Shown here: positions 24,893 to 31,465 of the stretch, piece by piece
How positions within the stretch are numbered: position 1 is the stretch's first letter
How the letters are laid out: each line of letters opens with the position of its first letter
From: Bacillus sp. ISL-18
GTDB taxonomy: Bacteria; Bacillota; Bacilli; Bacillales; Cytobacillaceae
DNA: 34,609 nucleotides
Direction of reading: 5' to 3'
Assembly: GCF_018613415.1 (NCBI RefSeq)
Contig: NZ_JAGGQG010000040.1
Coordinates: 1 to 34,609, forward strand
Translations under genes and position numbers: made by a program
Notes under the pieces: model-generated
Seen by the model: only the letters and a program-made list of their open reading frames with translations
The model's database searches: none
Told to the model about the DNA's origin: nothing

Positions 24893-25756
24893 ATAATAGC
24901 AGGTGGTAACGAGAATCTGTAAAAGATTCTCGCTTTTCCGTCTGCCTTTATTTCAATCTTTTCAATTAATCTGTGTAGTAATTCGGGTGTTAAAACCTCA
25001 ACCTTTGCAAAATGTTTAAGTTCTTTTTGAACAAGTCGGATTTGTTCCGGATTCTTGGCATTAGAAATTTTGCTCTCTATTTCTAACTTAGATTGTAGAT
25101 GGAAAGTTAGAGTTTCTTCATTCATTTCTACAGCTTCTCTATACTCCTGTTGAGTGATAACCTCATCAGCGAGGAGCTGAATCAACTTGGTTTTTTGTTT
25201 TTTTAGATTAGTTATCTTTTGATTAATGGCTGTTGCCTCTTTTTCAAGTTGCGCAAATTGTTTTTTAATTTTTGACTCTAGCTTTGTTAAAACATTCTGT
25301 TCAGATACATCAGCTAATAATCTTTGTACATCTTCAAGGATTGCGCTCATAAGTTCATTTTCTTTTACATGATGATCAGAGCAGGCTTTACTGCCGTGTT
25401 TATTATAAGACCCGCAAATATAACCGCGGCGGTTTTTTTTGAAATGCAATCCTTTACCACAGTCTGTACAAAATAAGGTATTTGTAAATAAATGTACTTC
25501 AGCATATGGCCGTTTTCGCTTCCGAGTTTCTATCAAAGATTGAACTGCTTTAAAGTCTTCTTTACTGACAAGTGATTCATGCGTGTTTTCAACAACAATA
25601 AATTTATCGCTTGATAAGTTTTCTCTTACCTTGCTAGTTACACTTCTACTTGTTTGGCGGCCTTGTACCATATCGCCAGTATAATGTGGGTTAGTAAGGA
25701 TGCATCTAATTCCTGAACCGTGCCACTTATCACTACCGTTAGATTTGTTAGCAATT
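24889..25756 (-). pseudogene. C-terminal fragment of a large serine recombinase
   Basis: About 289 residues of a large serine recombinase remain: part of the recombinase DNA-binding domain (KWHGSGIRCILTNPHYTGD), the zinc ribbon (FCTDCGKGLHFKKNRRGYIC, then KACSDHHV), a long coiled coil (about two hundred residues before the end) and the C-terminal tail. The N-terminal catalytic domain with the active serine is absent; the frame opens into antisense hydrolase sequence near 25757, so the upstream Met is false. Intact members integrate or excise phages and conjugative elements. The 3' end abuts the rlmD stop, as expected if the element used the end of rlmD as attachment site. A hairpin (24910-24932) that can terminate rlmD lies inside its 3' end. 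Confidence 0.9.
24910..24938 (+). terminator. Possible terminator of rlmD inside the recombinase fragment
   Basis: CGAGAATCT pairs with AGATTCTCG around GTAAA, followed by CTTTTCC. It belongs to the element side of the junction. Confidence 0.6.
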
Positions 25757-26025
25757 GCGACAAACCAAAAGAGCCTCAACACGGAGTAACGGTTGTCAAT
25801 ACGTTACGTGAAGCATTATCCATAGTTGGATTTGACCCACCGTTTTTATTAGTCGGACATTCGCTAGGCGGTTTATATGCAAATCTATATGCACGACTCT
25901 ACCCGAACGAAGTAGCAGGTATTGTGTTTGTAGAATCTAGCCATCCGAATGATTTAACTCTCGAGCAATTTCAAGGGAAGGCCATAAAAACCATCGACAC
26001 CAAAACGATTATAGGAAAAAACTGA
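25757..26025 (+). pseudogene. Alpha/beta hydrolase, flipped middle fragment
   Basis: On the plus strand from about 25757 a frame reads DKPKEPQHGVTVVNTLREAL, then FLLVGHSLGGLYANLYARLY and PNEVAGIVFVESSHPND. This is the middle of an alpha/beta hydrolase with the nucleophile elbow GHSLGG. The part before 25757 is antisense recombinase sequence, and from about 25995 the frame runs into antisense of the hydrolase N-terminal fragment. No start codon or ribosome binding site of its own; the catalytic Asp and His of the C-terminus are missing. See the N-terminal fragment on the other strand. Confidence 0.8.
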
Positions 26026-26178
26026 TGCTGATTCCGAAATTTCTGGTAGTATTCTCACCCAGCCTTCTATTGGTCCCGAACCTCCGTTTATGAGAACAAT
26101 ATTTGGTTTTCCGTTTCCACTAATATTGTATTGTAACTGCCCTTTTGATGTTTCCATTTTAGATTTTACAATTTTCAA
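25991..26178 (-). pseudogene. Alpha/beta hydrolase, N-terminal fragment
   Basis: On the minus strand a TTG start (26176-26178) after GAGGTG opens MKIVKSKMETSKGQLQYNIS, then GKPNIVLINGGSGPIEGW with the oxyanion turn and VFSYNRFGV. The expected continuation (DKPKEPQHG and the GHSLGG elbow) is not downstream but lies on the opposite strand from 25757. After about 25997 the frame reads antisense of the flipped piece and stops. The gene was therefore broken by inversion of roughly 240 bases and has lost its 3' part to the junction with the recombinase fragment. Confidence 0.8.
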
Positions 26179-26296
26179 TGGCCACACCTCACTTAGTTTA
26201 TTGACCTTCACCTGTCTTTACGTTTATCATAGATAATTGGTTTCAGAATGTTCTCACTTTGTTTGCGTTTCTTTCCTTAACTATCAAGATCACTCA

Positions 26297-26318
26297 GCTG
26301 CTTAGGCAGCTTTTTTGT
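26297..26318 (+). terminator. Hairpin with T-run
   Basis: AGCTGC pairs with GCAGCT around TTAG, followed by TTTTTTG. No intact plus-strand gene lies upstream, so it may be left from a lost gene. Confidence 0.6.
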
Positions 26319-26401
26319 TGTTTAACTAAAGGGGGCAGAACTAACGCACCCATTAGTTTAAGAACATTATTTCACAATCATACAAAAAGCTTTTAACAGC
26401 T

Positions 26402-26974
26402 TTAGTTTTTTCTCACTTTATCATACCTTCTTTTTAATAAGATAAAGAGTTCATTAGTTTCCAGTTCAGGAAATTTTTCAGTTATATTACTGAAAAAATC
26501 TTGGATTGATTTTAACGCTCCATCTAAGAATTCCTCTTTATCTATAATAAAGTTACTTTTTATTGGCATATTTTCTTGAAATAAAATATTCTTACCGTCA
26601 TACCAATGTACTTTTATACCTTCTTCAACGTCCACAAAATCTGTATGCATATATAATTGAATTTGGTTATTTTCATTTACCACGACTATTTTATAAATGT
26701 TTGGTGATTCCCCTAATTCATATAAGCCAGGTTTATCTGAGTCTGCAAAGAAATTTAACAAGTGATTGACTATATTAAAAATTAGATACTTCATTTTGGA
26801 TTCAAATGGAATCCTTCCGTTCAAAGGTGTTTGTAAGTAATTCAAAAAAAAACTATTTTCTCTATAAGTTATATCTATAAAACCATTTAAATGTAAGTAT
26901 GGGTCAAAATCTGGTTCAGTTAACCAACTTCTTAGCGTTGGCGATTCTACTATTTGAAAATTAATCCTAAACAT
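26402..26974 (-). CDS. Hypothetical protein, 190 aa
   Basis: A soluble acidic protein, not recognised. It opens MFRINFQIVESPTLRSWLTE, has several aromatic-rich beta-like stretches (YKIVVVNENNQIQLYMH, KVHWYDGKNILFQENM) and ends in a basic helix (LLKRRYDKVRKN). No signal peptide, membrane helix or cysteines. AAAGGGG lies seven bases before the ATG on the minus strand. The size, acidity and single-gene setting in accessory DNA recall immunity-type proteins of toxin systems, but no toxin gene is adjacent, so this is only a guess. Confidence 0.65.
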   Translation of the reverse strand: MFRINFQIVESPTLRSWLTEPDFDPYLHLNGFIDITYRENSFFLNYLQTPLNGRIPFESKMKYLIFNIVNHLLNFFADSDKPGLYELGESPNIYKIVVVNENNQIQLYMHTDFVDVEEGIKVHWYDGKNILFQENMPIKSNFIIDKEEFLDGALKSIQDFFSNITEKFPELETNELFILLKRRYDKVRKN

Positions 26975-27040
26975 TTATAAACCCCTTTTTCGGAACTTCG
27001 TTTTACTTTCTGGAACTACTTTCTATATTGTAATTTATTA

Positions 27041-27080
27041 TTCCTTCTTCAACAAACCTGCCCCGTTAGTGCAATAATAA
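27041..27080 (+). repeat. Short dispersed repeat, copy A
   Basis: Reads CTTCTTCAACAAACCTGCC then CCGTTAGTGCAATAA. Related copies lie at 27276-27310, 27652-27683 and 28004-28039 on the same strand, at 34109-34143 on the opposite strand, and a degenerate one near 26325. Confidence 0.75.
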
Positions 27081-27113
27081 AAAACAGGATTGCCGTAGCA
27101 AATCCCGTTTATT

Positions 27114-27206
27114 TTACCTTTTAATTGATTTAAAAATGAAATAAATAACTACTGCACTTACTCCGATAGATAACAATAATGGTATCCAAGTTCCTATTCC
27201 GACCAT
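27114..27206 (-). CDS. Small membrane peptide, 30 aa
   Basis: A minus-strand frame encodes MVGIGTWIPLLLSIGVSAVV followed by IYFIFKSIKR, a single membrane helix with a basic C-terminal tail (positive-inside, N-terminus out). GGGGGGAATAAA directly precedes the ATG, a strong ribosome binding site. Such very short single-helix peptides are common in Bacillus, but the role is unknown. A hairpin (27081-27112) follows the stop on the minus strand. Confidence 0.6.
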   Translation of the reverse strand: MVGIGTWIPLLLSIGVSAVVIYFIFKSIKR

Positions 27207-27275
27207 TTTATTCCCCCCTGTGAACTATTACGTTTCATATGTAAAAAGGTTACAATATTTTCATAATAATGGGCT

Positions 27276-27310
27276 TTCTTCTTCAACTAAACTGCATCTT
27301 TAGTTCAAGA
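27276..27310 (+). repeat. Short dispersed repeat, copy B
   Basis: Reads TTCTTCTTCAACTAAACTGC and then diverges (ATCTTTAGTTCAAGA). Confidence 0.6.
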
Positions 27311-27593
27311 TGAAAAGGGTGCTTCTCTAAAGAAAGCACCCGAACAAAACGGATTCATAAAGGGGCTAAACTCTTTTTTTATATAAAGTGCAAGCACAAA
27401 AGGAATCAGAGGAAAAAGAATAAGCAGTCTCAACCAATTCTCTGCACCACCAAAATATAGTAAAGGTAAAATGAGGAAGATTCCACTGTATATTAAAGCT
27501 TTCCAAGATTTTTTCCATAAAACCCAATATTAATAATAGAAATGAAGCAACAATTAAAAACCAAAAAATAAAGCCCACCCAATAGAACCCCAT
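27305..27593 (-). pseudogene. Small membrane protein gene with a frameshift
   Basis: The minus-strand frame opens MGFYWVGFIFWFLIVASFLL followed by LILGFMEK after a good GGGGG site. At a run of six A residues (about 27509-27514) the reading should shift: with one A fewer it continues KSWKALIYSGIFLILPLLYF, GGAENWLRLLILFPLIPFVL, ALYIKKEF, giving a sensible three-helix membrane protein. Without the shift the frame reads a Ser/Cys-rich tail unlike any membrane protein and stops at 27366. It resembles small Bacillus membrane proteins of unknown function. A sequencing error in the A-run, a real mutation, or slippage are all possible. Confidence 0.65.
27313..27341 (-). terminator. Terminator at the end of the frameshifted gene
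   Basis: GGGTGCTT pairs with AAGCACCC; the minus strand continues with TTTTC. Confidence 0.65.
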
Positions 27594-27651
27594 TTGTATT
27601 CCCCCTATATATGTCTAATAAATTATATTCTGGAAGAAAGTACAAATTCCT

Positions 27652-27683
27652 ACTTAAACTAACCTGCCAGTTACTTGAATAAG
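27652..27683 (+). repeat. Short dispersed repeat, copy C
   Basis: Reads CTTAAACTAACCTGCCAGTT then ACTTGAATAAG, a diverged copy. Confidence 0.5.
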
Positions 27684-27820
27684 CAACTCGGTTTTATTAC
27701 ACCTTTTGTTCGAAATGTACAGCAACTATCTTTTTTTATATAATTCCATGGTTGTCCATTTCAATAGAAATCGTTTTGTCATATGATGTATTACTTCTTT
27801 AATAAAGGAGGTGTTACATT

Positions 27821-27898
27821 ATGCATCATTTTGCTTTAATCGTAGTGCTTTTCATCCTTTTAATTATTGTTGGTACACATTTTCATAGAGTATACTAA
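27821..27898 (+). CDS. YjcZ-type sporulation-associated small membrane protein, 25 aa
   Basis: A strong AAAGGAGGTG precedes ATG 27821 and a 25-codon frame, MHHFALIVVLFILLIIVGTH followed by FHRVY. FALIVVLFILLIIVG is the hallmark of the YjcZ family of very short membrane proteins found in spore formers. The Gly/Tyr-rich N-terminus of longer members is missing. Monocistronic, with a clear terminator 40 bases downstream. Confidence 0.85.
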   Translation: MHHFALIVVLFILLIIVGTHFHRVY

Positions 27899-27939
27899 CC
27901 TGATACAGGTTGAAACAACCACATATAGCAACGATCATT

Positions 27940-27976
27940 AATAGAAGCGTCAAACCACGCTTCTATTTTCTTTTAT
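27940..27976 (+). terminator. Terminator of the YjcZ-type gene
   Basis: AATAGAAGCGT pairs with ACGCTTCTATT, followed by TTCTTTT. Confidence 0.85.
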
Positions 27977-28003
27977 TATCCTATTTCACTTAAAGCAGGC
28001 ATC

Positions 28004-28039
28004 TCTTATTGAACTATCCTGCCCCGTTAATACAATAAG
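28004..28039 (+). repeat. Short dispersed repeat, copy D
   Basis: Reads CTTATTGAACTATCCTGCC then CCGTTAATACAATAAG. Confidence 0.65.
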
Positions 28040-28191
28040 TGGTGCTTGATAATTAAGTATTAATATTAGCATTTATACATTTTTCATTAAGACTTCTTTA
28101 AATGCCAGTAATAATTAACAATATTGACAATATCGTTAAAATGTATTTATTTAAATATATTGAATCCTTTTCTAGAGAGAGGAGATGTTAC

Positions 28192-28497
28192 ATGTCAAAT
28201 ATGATTACTGTAAGGATGGCAAAAGAAGAAATAAAAAGGCTTCAAGATTACATAGATTTAGCGGAACTGTATGAGGCGAACACACTGGATAAGCTAATAA
28301 TAAAAGAATATGCTTACAGCAACAGTATAGCCGAAGTGGTTCGTGTATTGGACCGCCGTGGCATTCAGCTAGACGATAAACCAGTAGACAAAGAATATGT
28401 AACAAGTGTTATAAAAGGTAAGACAAAGGATGAACTTCATCGAATATTAAAAACGGGGTATTTAAGAAAAACAAAACACTCTAGATGCTTGAAATGA
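28192..28497 (+). CDS. Hypothetical protein, 101 aa, mobile-element type
   Basis: A basic, helical soluble protein (ITVRMAKEEIKRLQDYIDLA, then KLIIKEYAYSNSIAEVVRVL and KEYVTSVIKGKTKDELHRIL). No domain recognised for certain; the AYSNSIAEVVRVL stretch could be a helix-turn-helix. The start is ATG 28192 after AGAGGAG; the longer frame from 28102 lacks a site. TTGACA at 28122-28127 may be its -35. A terminator follows before the YolD gene. Neighbours (YolD, XRE, RHH-like) suggest an origin in a plasmid or integrated element. Confidence 0.7.
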   Translation: MSNMITVRMAKEEIKRLQDYIDLAELYEANTLDKLIIKEYAYSNSIAEVVRVLDRRGIQLDDKPVDKEYVTSVIKGKTKDELHRILKTGYLRKTKHSRCLK

Positions 28498-28523
28498 CAG
28501 TAATCTACGGGAATAAGAAGTGG

Positions 28524-28546
28524 ACGCCATTTTTGGCGTTTTTTAT
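28524..28546 (+). terminator. Terminator after the 101-residue gene
   Basis: ACGCCA pairs with TGGCGT around TTTT, followed by TTTTTATTT. Confidence 0.8.
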
Positions 28547-28557
28547 TTGTGTATACT

Positions 28558-28571
28558 AGAACTCTTGTTCG
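28558..28571. promoter_or_regulatory. LexA (SOS) box before the YolD-like gene
   Basis: AGAACTCTTGTTCG matches the Gram-positive LexA consensus CGAACNNNNGTTCG at all but the first base. A TATAAT follows at 28574-28579, so bound LexA would cover the promoter. SOS control of the downstream gene is inferred. Confidence 0.75.
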
Positions 28572-28600
28572 TATATAATATTAAAAAAGGAGGAGATTAT

Positions 28601-28939
28601 ATGGCGATACGTGATCGCGGTATAGTTAAATGGCAAGCGGCATTTCAGTTGCCAGAATTGGTGAAGACACAGTGCGATTTTTGGCGGGATACTGAGCGGG
28701 AAAGGAAGCCAATCATTGACGAACATAAAGCAGAAGAGTTCGATTTACGGATTATTTACGCAATGGAATATAACCACTCCGTAACGCTGACGATATGGGT
28801 CGAGGGCTTTACGAAGGAAATGACAGGGCGAATACACCTTGTTGATCCAGTAACACATGAGCTACGGATTGAAGTTAAAGACGGAGAGTTTGAGCGGGTG
28901 GCATTCGAGAATGTTGTAGGTGTAAAGGTCGTTAGTTAG
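28601..28939 (+). CDS. YolD-like family protein
   Basis: A 112-residue protein of the YolD-like family (RDRGIVKWQAAFQLPE at the N-terminus, GFTKEMTGRIHLVDPVTHEL and FENVVGVKV at the end). YolD proteins usually pair with Y-family translesion polymerases (UvrX/YqjW), and the fold is similar to UmuD-like partners only in context. Here no polymerase gene is adjacent, so the gene is an orphan. The start is ATG 28601 after AAGGAGGAG. The LexA box 30 bases upstream agrees with a role in the SOS response. A terminator follows. Confidence 0.85.
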   Translation: MAIRDRGIVKWQAAFQLPELVKTQCDFWRDTERERKPIIDEHKAEEFDLRIIYAMEYNHSVTLTIWVEGFTKEMTGRIHLVDPVTHELRIEVKDGEFERVAFENVVGVKVVS

Positions 28940-28988
28940 TCTGAAGGAACACGATTAGTAAAAAGGATTCCGACTTCGATAAAGTATT

Positions 28989-29023
28989 AAACCGTTAGTG
29001 TTTCAAGCACTAGCGGTTTTTTT
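28989..29023 (+). terminator. Terminator of the YolD-like gene
   Basis: AAACCGTTAGTG pairs with CACTAGCGGTTT (one wobble), followed by TTTT. Confidence 0.88.
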
Positions 29024-29102
29024 GTTGGTCTTCTAAAACCATTTTAATGTTTTTTATTTTCCTATTTCACTTTGAAAATTTCAATCCTAATTTGTAGGGT
29101 CA

Positions 29103-29115
29103 TACCGGTCATACC
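29103..29115 (+). promoter_or_regulatory. TACCRGTCATACC element, copy 1
   Basis: TACCGGTCATACC just past the 3' end of the XRE gene. A second copy, TACCAGTCATACC, lies at 29444-29456 on the other side. Possible operators of the XRE protein. Confidence 0.4.
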
Positions 29116-29117
29116 GC

Positions 29118-29324
29118 TTAATCCTTATCTTTTATTTTTTCATAAAAGTCGTCAAATTTACAGTTAAGCAGCTCCGCAAGTAATAAACCGGTTTCGGTGG
29201 GAATGAATAACTCAAATTTTTCATATTTCCGTAACTGGCGTGGAGATACCTTTATTTTTTCTGCTATGTAATCTTTTCTTAATCCGCTTTTTTTAATAAG
29301 TACCTCGATGTTACATTTCCACAT
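29118..29324 (-). CDS. XRE-family helix-turn-helix regulator, 68 aa
   Basis: A short protein made almost entirely of one Cro/CI-type helix-turn-helix: IEVLIKKSGLRKDYIAEKIK (helices 1-2), VSPRQLRKYEKFELFIPTET (recognition helix), then GLLLAELLNCKFDDFYE. The start is the ATG at 29322-29324 after AGGTGATG; two extra Met codons upstream are less well spaced. It is divergent from the RHH-like operon at 29489, the usual layout for a repressor controlling both promoters. Small XRE proteins of this kind are common on plasmids and integrated elements. Confidence 0.8.
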   Translation of the reverse strand: MWKCNIEVLIKKSGLRKDYIAEKIKVSPRQLRKYEKFELFIPTETGLLLAELLNCKFDDFYEKIKDKD

Positions 29325-29443
29325 TATCATCACCTATAAAGATAATACCCCAAAATGGGTGCAATTCCTTCATGAATGTTTAGGGTTAAAAAATCACCTT
29401 ATAAATTCATATAAATATACCTCAATTATTCATATATAGATAA

Positions 29444-29456
29444 TACCAGTCATACC
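29444..29456 (+). promoter_or_regulatory. TACCRGTCATACC element, copy 2
   Basis: TACCAGTCATACC in the divergent promoter region, 33 bases before the GTG start of the RHH-like gene. One mismatch to the copy at 29103. Confidence 0.4.
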
Positions 29457-29488
29457 ATAGAGTAAATAATCGAAAGGAGGAGAGATAA

Positions 29489-29722
29489 GTGAGCAAAAAC
29501 AAGGTCATTAAATCAGTATCATTCAATGTTACTAACGAAGATGATAGGCTGTATTTAGAACGAATCGAGAACGTCAATTTTAGCGGTTACGTAAAGCGAC
29601 TGATCGAGAAGGATATGCGGCAGCGGAAAGTGATAAAATCTGAAAGAACACCTGTTCAAGCACCAAATGATCATACCGCAATCGTTACGAAAGGGACTCC
29701 GTTAATACTGAAAACGGAGTAG
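29489..29722 (+). CDS. Ribbon-helix-helix-like DNA-binding protein, 77 aa
   Basis: A basic protein whose first 45 residues (IKSVSFNVTNEDDRLYLERI, ENVNFSGYVKRLIEKDM) fit a MetJ/Arc ribbon-helix-helix: one beta strand, then two helices, the second opened by NFSGYV. The C-terminal 30 residues look disordered. The start is GTG 29489, six bases after AAAGGAGGAG. RHH proteins of this size often control copy number or partition on plasmids. First gene of a group of three on the plus strand and divergent from the XRE gene. Confidence 0.7.
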   Translation: MSKNKVIKSVSFNVTNEDDRLYLERIENVNFSGYVKRLIEKDMRQRKVIKSERTPVQAPNDHTAIVTKGTPLILKTE

Positions 29723-29761
29723 CCTCTTCTCTTGCAGGCACTTTGTAACAGTGTAACACGC

Positions 29762-29779
29762 TTGACATTGTCAATTGTC
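29762..29779. promoter_or_regulatory. Promoter/operator candidate between the two RHH-like genes
   Basis: TTGACATTGTCAATTGTCA contains a -35-like TTGACA and overlapping dyads (TGACAATTGTCA-like). It may drive the second gene separately under its own repressor. No clear -10 is seen. Confidence 0.35.
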
Positions 29780-29807
29780 ATGACGATTGGAAAGGGGGTC
29801 TTATAAC

Positions 29808-30083
29808 TTGATAGAAGGGAAGGGACTAGGCGGAAAGAAAATTCATCGGGTGAACGTGTCGCTAACGAATAAGCAAGGGTACAAGCTGAATCGACTTGCA
29901 ATAGCTTGCAATATGAAGCCAACGACTTTGGCTGGGCTGTTAATCGAAATAAGTTTGAACAATGCAGGGCTGGTGGACAAACTGCAGAAAGAGTACTGGA
30001 CACAAACATCGTATAGGGTAATCCTCATTAATAATGGTGAAGGTGAGCTAGTTTACCTATTAAACGGCAGGGAGGATTGTTAA
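29808..30083 (+). CDS. Second RHH-like small protein, 91 aa
   Basis: The N-terminal part (HRVNVSLTNKQGYKLNRLAI, ACNMKPTTLAGLLIEISLNN) again fits a ribbon-helix-helix: strand HRVNVSL, helix 1, TTLAGLLIE in helix 2. The C-terminal half (SYRVILINNGEGELVYLLNG) is beta-rich. The start is TTG 29808, nine bases after AAAGGGGG; a TTG at 29787 would overlap that site. The stop is directly followed by the ATG of the next gene, so the two are translationally coupled. Confidence 0.65.
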   Translation: MIEGKGLGGKKIHRVNVSLTNKQGYKLNRLAIACNMKPTTLAGLLIEISLNNAGLVDKLQKEYWTQTSYRVILINNGEGELVYLLNGREDC

Positions 30084-30332
30084 ATGAATTGGGTGAGTTT
30101 TTTTTCAGGGGTTTTGACAGTTTTAATAACATATGCATTATTTAGTTCAATTTTGGAGGATGAAAAAGAAGAAATCATTGTAGAGGATGGAGCGGGAGTT
30201 CAAATCAAAGATTTATCTGGCAAGTATGTCACTCTTTCCTGTCAGACATGCAGGAAATTAAAAAAGCATCGTGAAGTAGAAACAAACCTTTACCAGTGTA
30301 CGAAATGCAAGCGGCATGTAGATTTGCGGTGA
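30084..30332 (+). CDS. Membrane-anchored zinc-ribbon protein, 82 aa
   Basis: One N-terminal membrane helix (WVSFFSGVLTVLITYALFSS, residues 3-22) leads into an acidic linker (EDEKEEIIVEDG) and a C-terminal four-cysteine zinc ribbon (SCQTCRKLKKHRE then YQCTKCKRHVDLR). It probably sits in the cytoplasmic membrane with the ribbon inside. GGAGGA precedes the ATG, which abuts the stop of the upstream gene. Function unknown; the operon pairs it with two likely DNA-binding proteins. Confidence 0.7.
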   Translation: MNWVSFFSGVLTVLITYALFSSILEDEKEEIIVEDGAGVQIKDLSGKYVTLSCQTCRKLKKHREVETNLYQCTKCKRHVDLR

Positions 30333-30637
30333 GAAACCGATAATATTGAGAGCACTCTTCCATTTGGGAAGGTGCTTATTTGTAACCACTCTTCTAAATG
30401 AAAACTGATTAATAAAATTCCTAAATTGGGGAGCTTGACTCCTAAAATAGAGATAGCCTCTTCAGCATCTAAACCATGTTCTAAAGCGGGCGTCGAACGT
30501 AACATATAAAATCACAAGCACAAATATCAACTGCTGGATTGAAGTCGGTGCTTTAATAGAAGAAAAAACATCCAAATAAAAAACTGACTCAAAATAGTCG
30601 TCAATCAACGACCTTTTGAGTCAGCCTCGCTTTTTGA
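30333..30637. other. 305-base gap between convergent genes
   Basis: It holds a weak hairpin (30351-30376, AGCAC/GTGCT with CTTCC/GGAAG) that may end the RHH operon, then about 200 bases without a convincing frame, and the terminator of the minus-strand secreted protein gene. A minus-strand frame at 30290-30505 lacks a ribosome binding site. Confidence 0.6.
30576..30624 (-). terminator. Terminator of the secreted protein gene
   Basis: CTGACTCAAAA pairs with TTTTGAGTCAG, with an inner AGTCGT/ACGAC stem. On the minus strand the stem is followed by TTTTTTATTT. Confidence 0.88.
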
Positions 30638-31378
30638 TTATAGACCAGGATAATCCTTGTGTATGAAAATATAATATCCATCTGCTTCTCCATTTGAAAG
30701 TTTAATAGGACTTCTTCCATAGGCAGATTTTGATGCTAGCAATGTACCATATTGATTATATTGTCTGAGCGTTCCGGTTGTTTTACGTTTGTATGGTTTA
30801 AATGCTAAATAGCCTTCTTCACCATAAGCAATATTAAAACCATAAGTGCTAGTGCTAGTTAGTGTACTTGTAAATGTAAATGAAGCTCCAGCTTTTATTG
30901 CTTTTATTTCTGAGTTTGCACTTACACTATATGCTGTAGCTACGCTAATCATTTGCCCCTTTGCAATATTACATCCTTTCGATGCAGTACATTTAACCCC
31001 AGCTGTTACAGCAATAGGATCTCCATAATATTTAACTGCTGAACTTTCAGAATAAGTCCAATATGTAAGAGTCCCTTCGTATTGAGGTCCGCCTTTTACG
31101 ATCGGTGGCTCAGCATACTCTATTGTAGAATTTTCAACTTCCATGGTAGCTTCTGTATCAGCTAAATATTCCTCTTCGGAAACTGGAACCAATCCTTCTT
31201 CTGTACTCTTATAAGGTGTTATGACAGAACCCATGTCAGGATCATAAAATGAGTCCGTAGTATTTGTCTGCGTGGTATCTGTTGGTACCTCTCCCTCGGC
31301 ATAACCCAAAGTAGTAAATGTTGTAAGTCCAAGGGCTAGTATTATAGTTAAAACCATTCCTTTTGCAAAATTTTTCAA
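30638..31378 (-). CDS. Secreted protein of unknown function, 246 aa
   Basis: The signal peptide MKNFAKGMVLTIILALGLTT ends near LGYA (about residue 27). A Thr-rich acidic linker follows (to about residue 95), then a beta-rich domain with one likely disulphide (KCTASKGCN), a strongly alternating Ser/Thr stretch (ISVATAYSVSANSEIKAIKA, SFTFTSTLTSTSTYGFNI) and YGEEGYLAFKPYKRKTTGTL. Alternating Ser/Thr hairpins of this kind occur in aerolysin-like pore formers, but I cannot place the protein in a family. The start is TTG 31378 after AAGGGGAG. A lipoprotein gene lies upstream on the same strand, 87 bases away. Confidence 0.75.
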   Translation of the reverse strand: MKNFAKGMVLTIILALGLTTFTTLGYAEGEVPTDTTQTNTTDSFYDPDMGSVITPYKSTEEGLVPVSEEEYLADTEATMEVENSTIEYAEPPIVKGGPQYEGTLTYWTYSESSAVKYYGDPIAVTAGVKCTASKGCNIAKGQMISVATAYSVSANSEIKAIKAGASFTFTSTLTSTSTYGFNIAYGEEGYLAFKPYKRKTTGTLRQYNQYGTLLASKSAYGRSPIKLSNGEADGYYIFIHKDYPGL

Positions 31379-31465
31379 AAAACCATCTCCCCTTCGTGAT
31401 ATATTTACATTATTTCACAAAAAAAGGATGAAAATGGTACTGATAATTTAATACAAAAATCTACA

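Noticed and set aside
25720..25756. Start of the plus-strand hydrolase frame (MPLITTVRF)
   Set aside because: These codons are the antisense of the recombinase fragment (IANKSNGSDKWH) and no ribosome binding site precedes them.
30290..30505. 71-codon minus-strand frame (MLRSTPALEHGLDAEEA)
   Set aside because: It lacks a ribosome binding site and runs antisense into the zinc-ribbon gene and its terminator.
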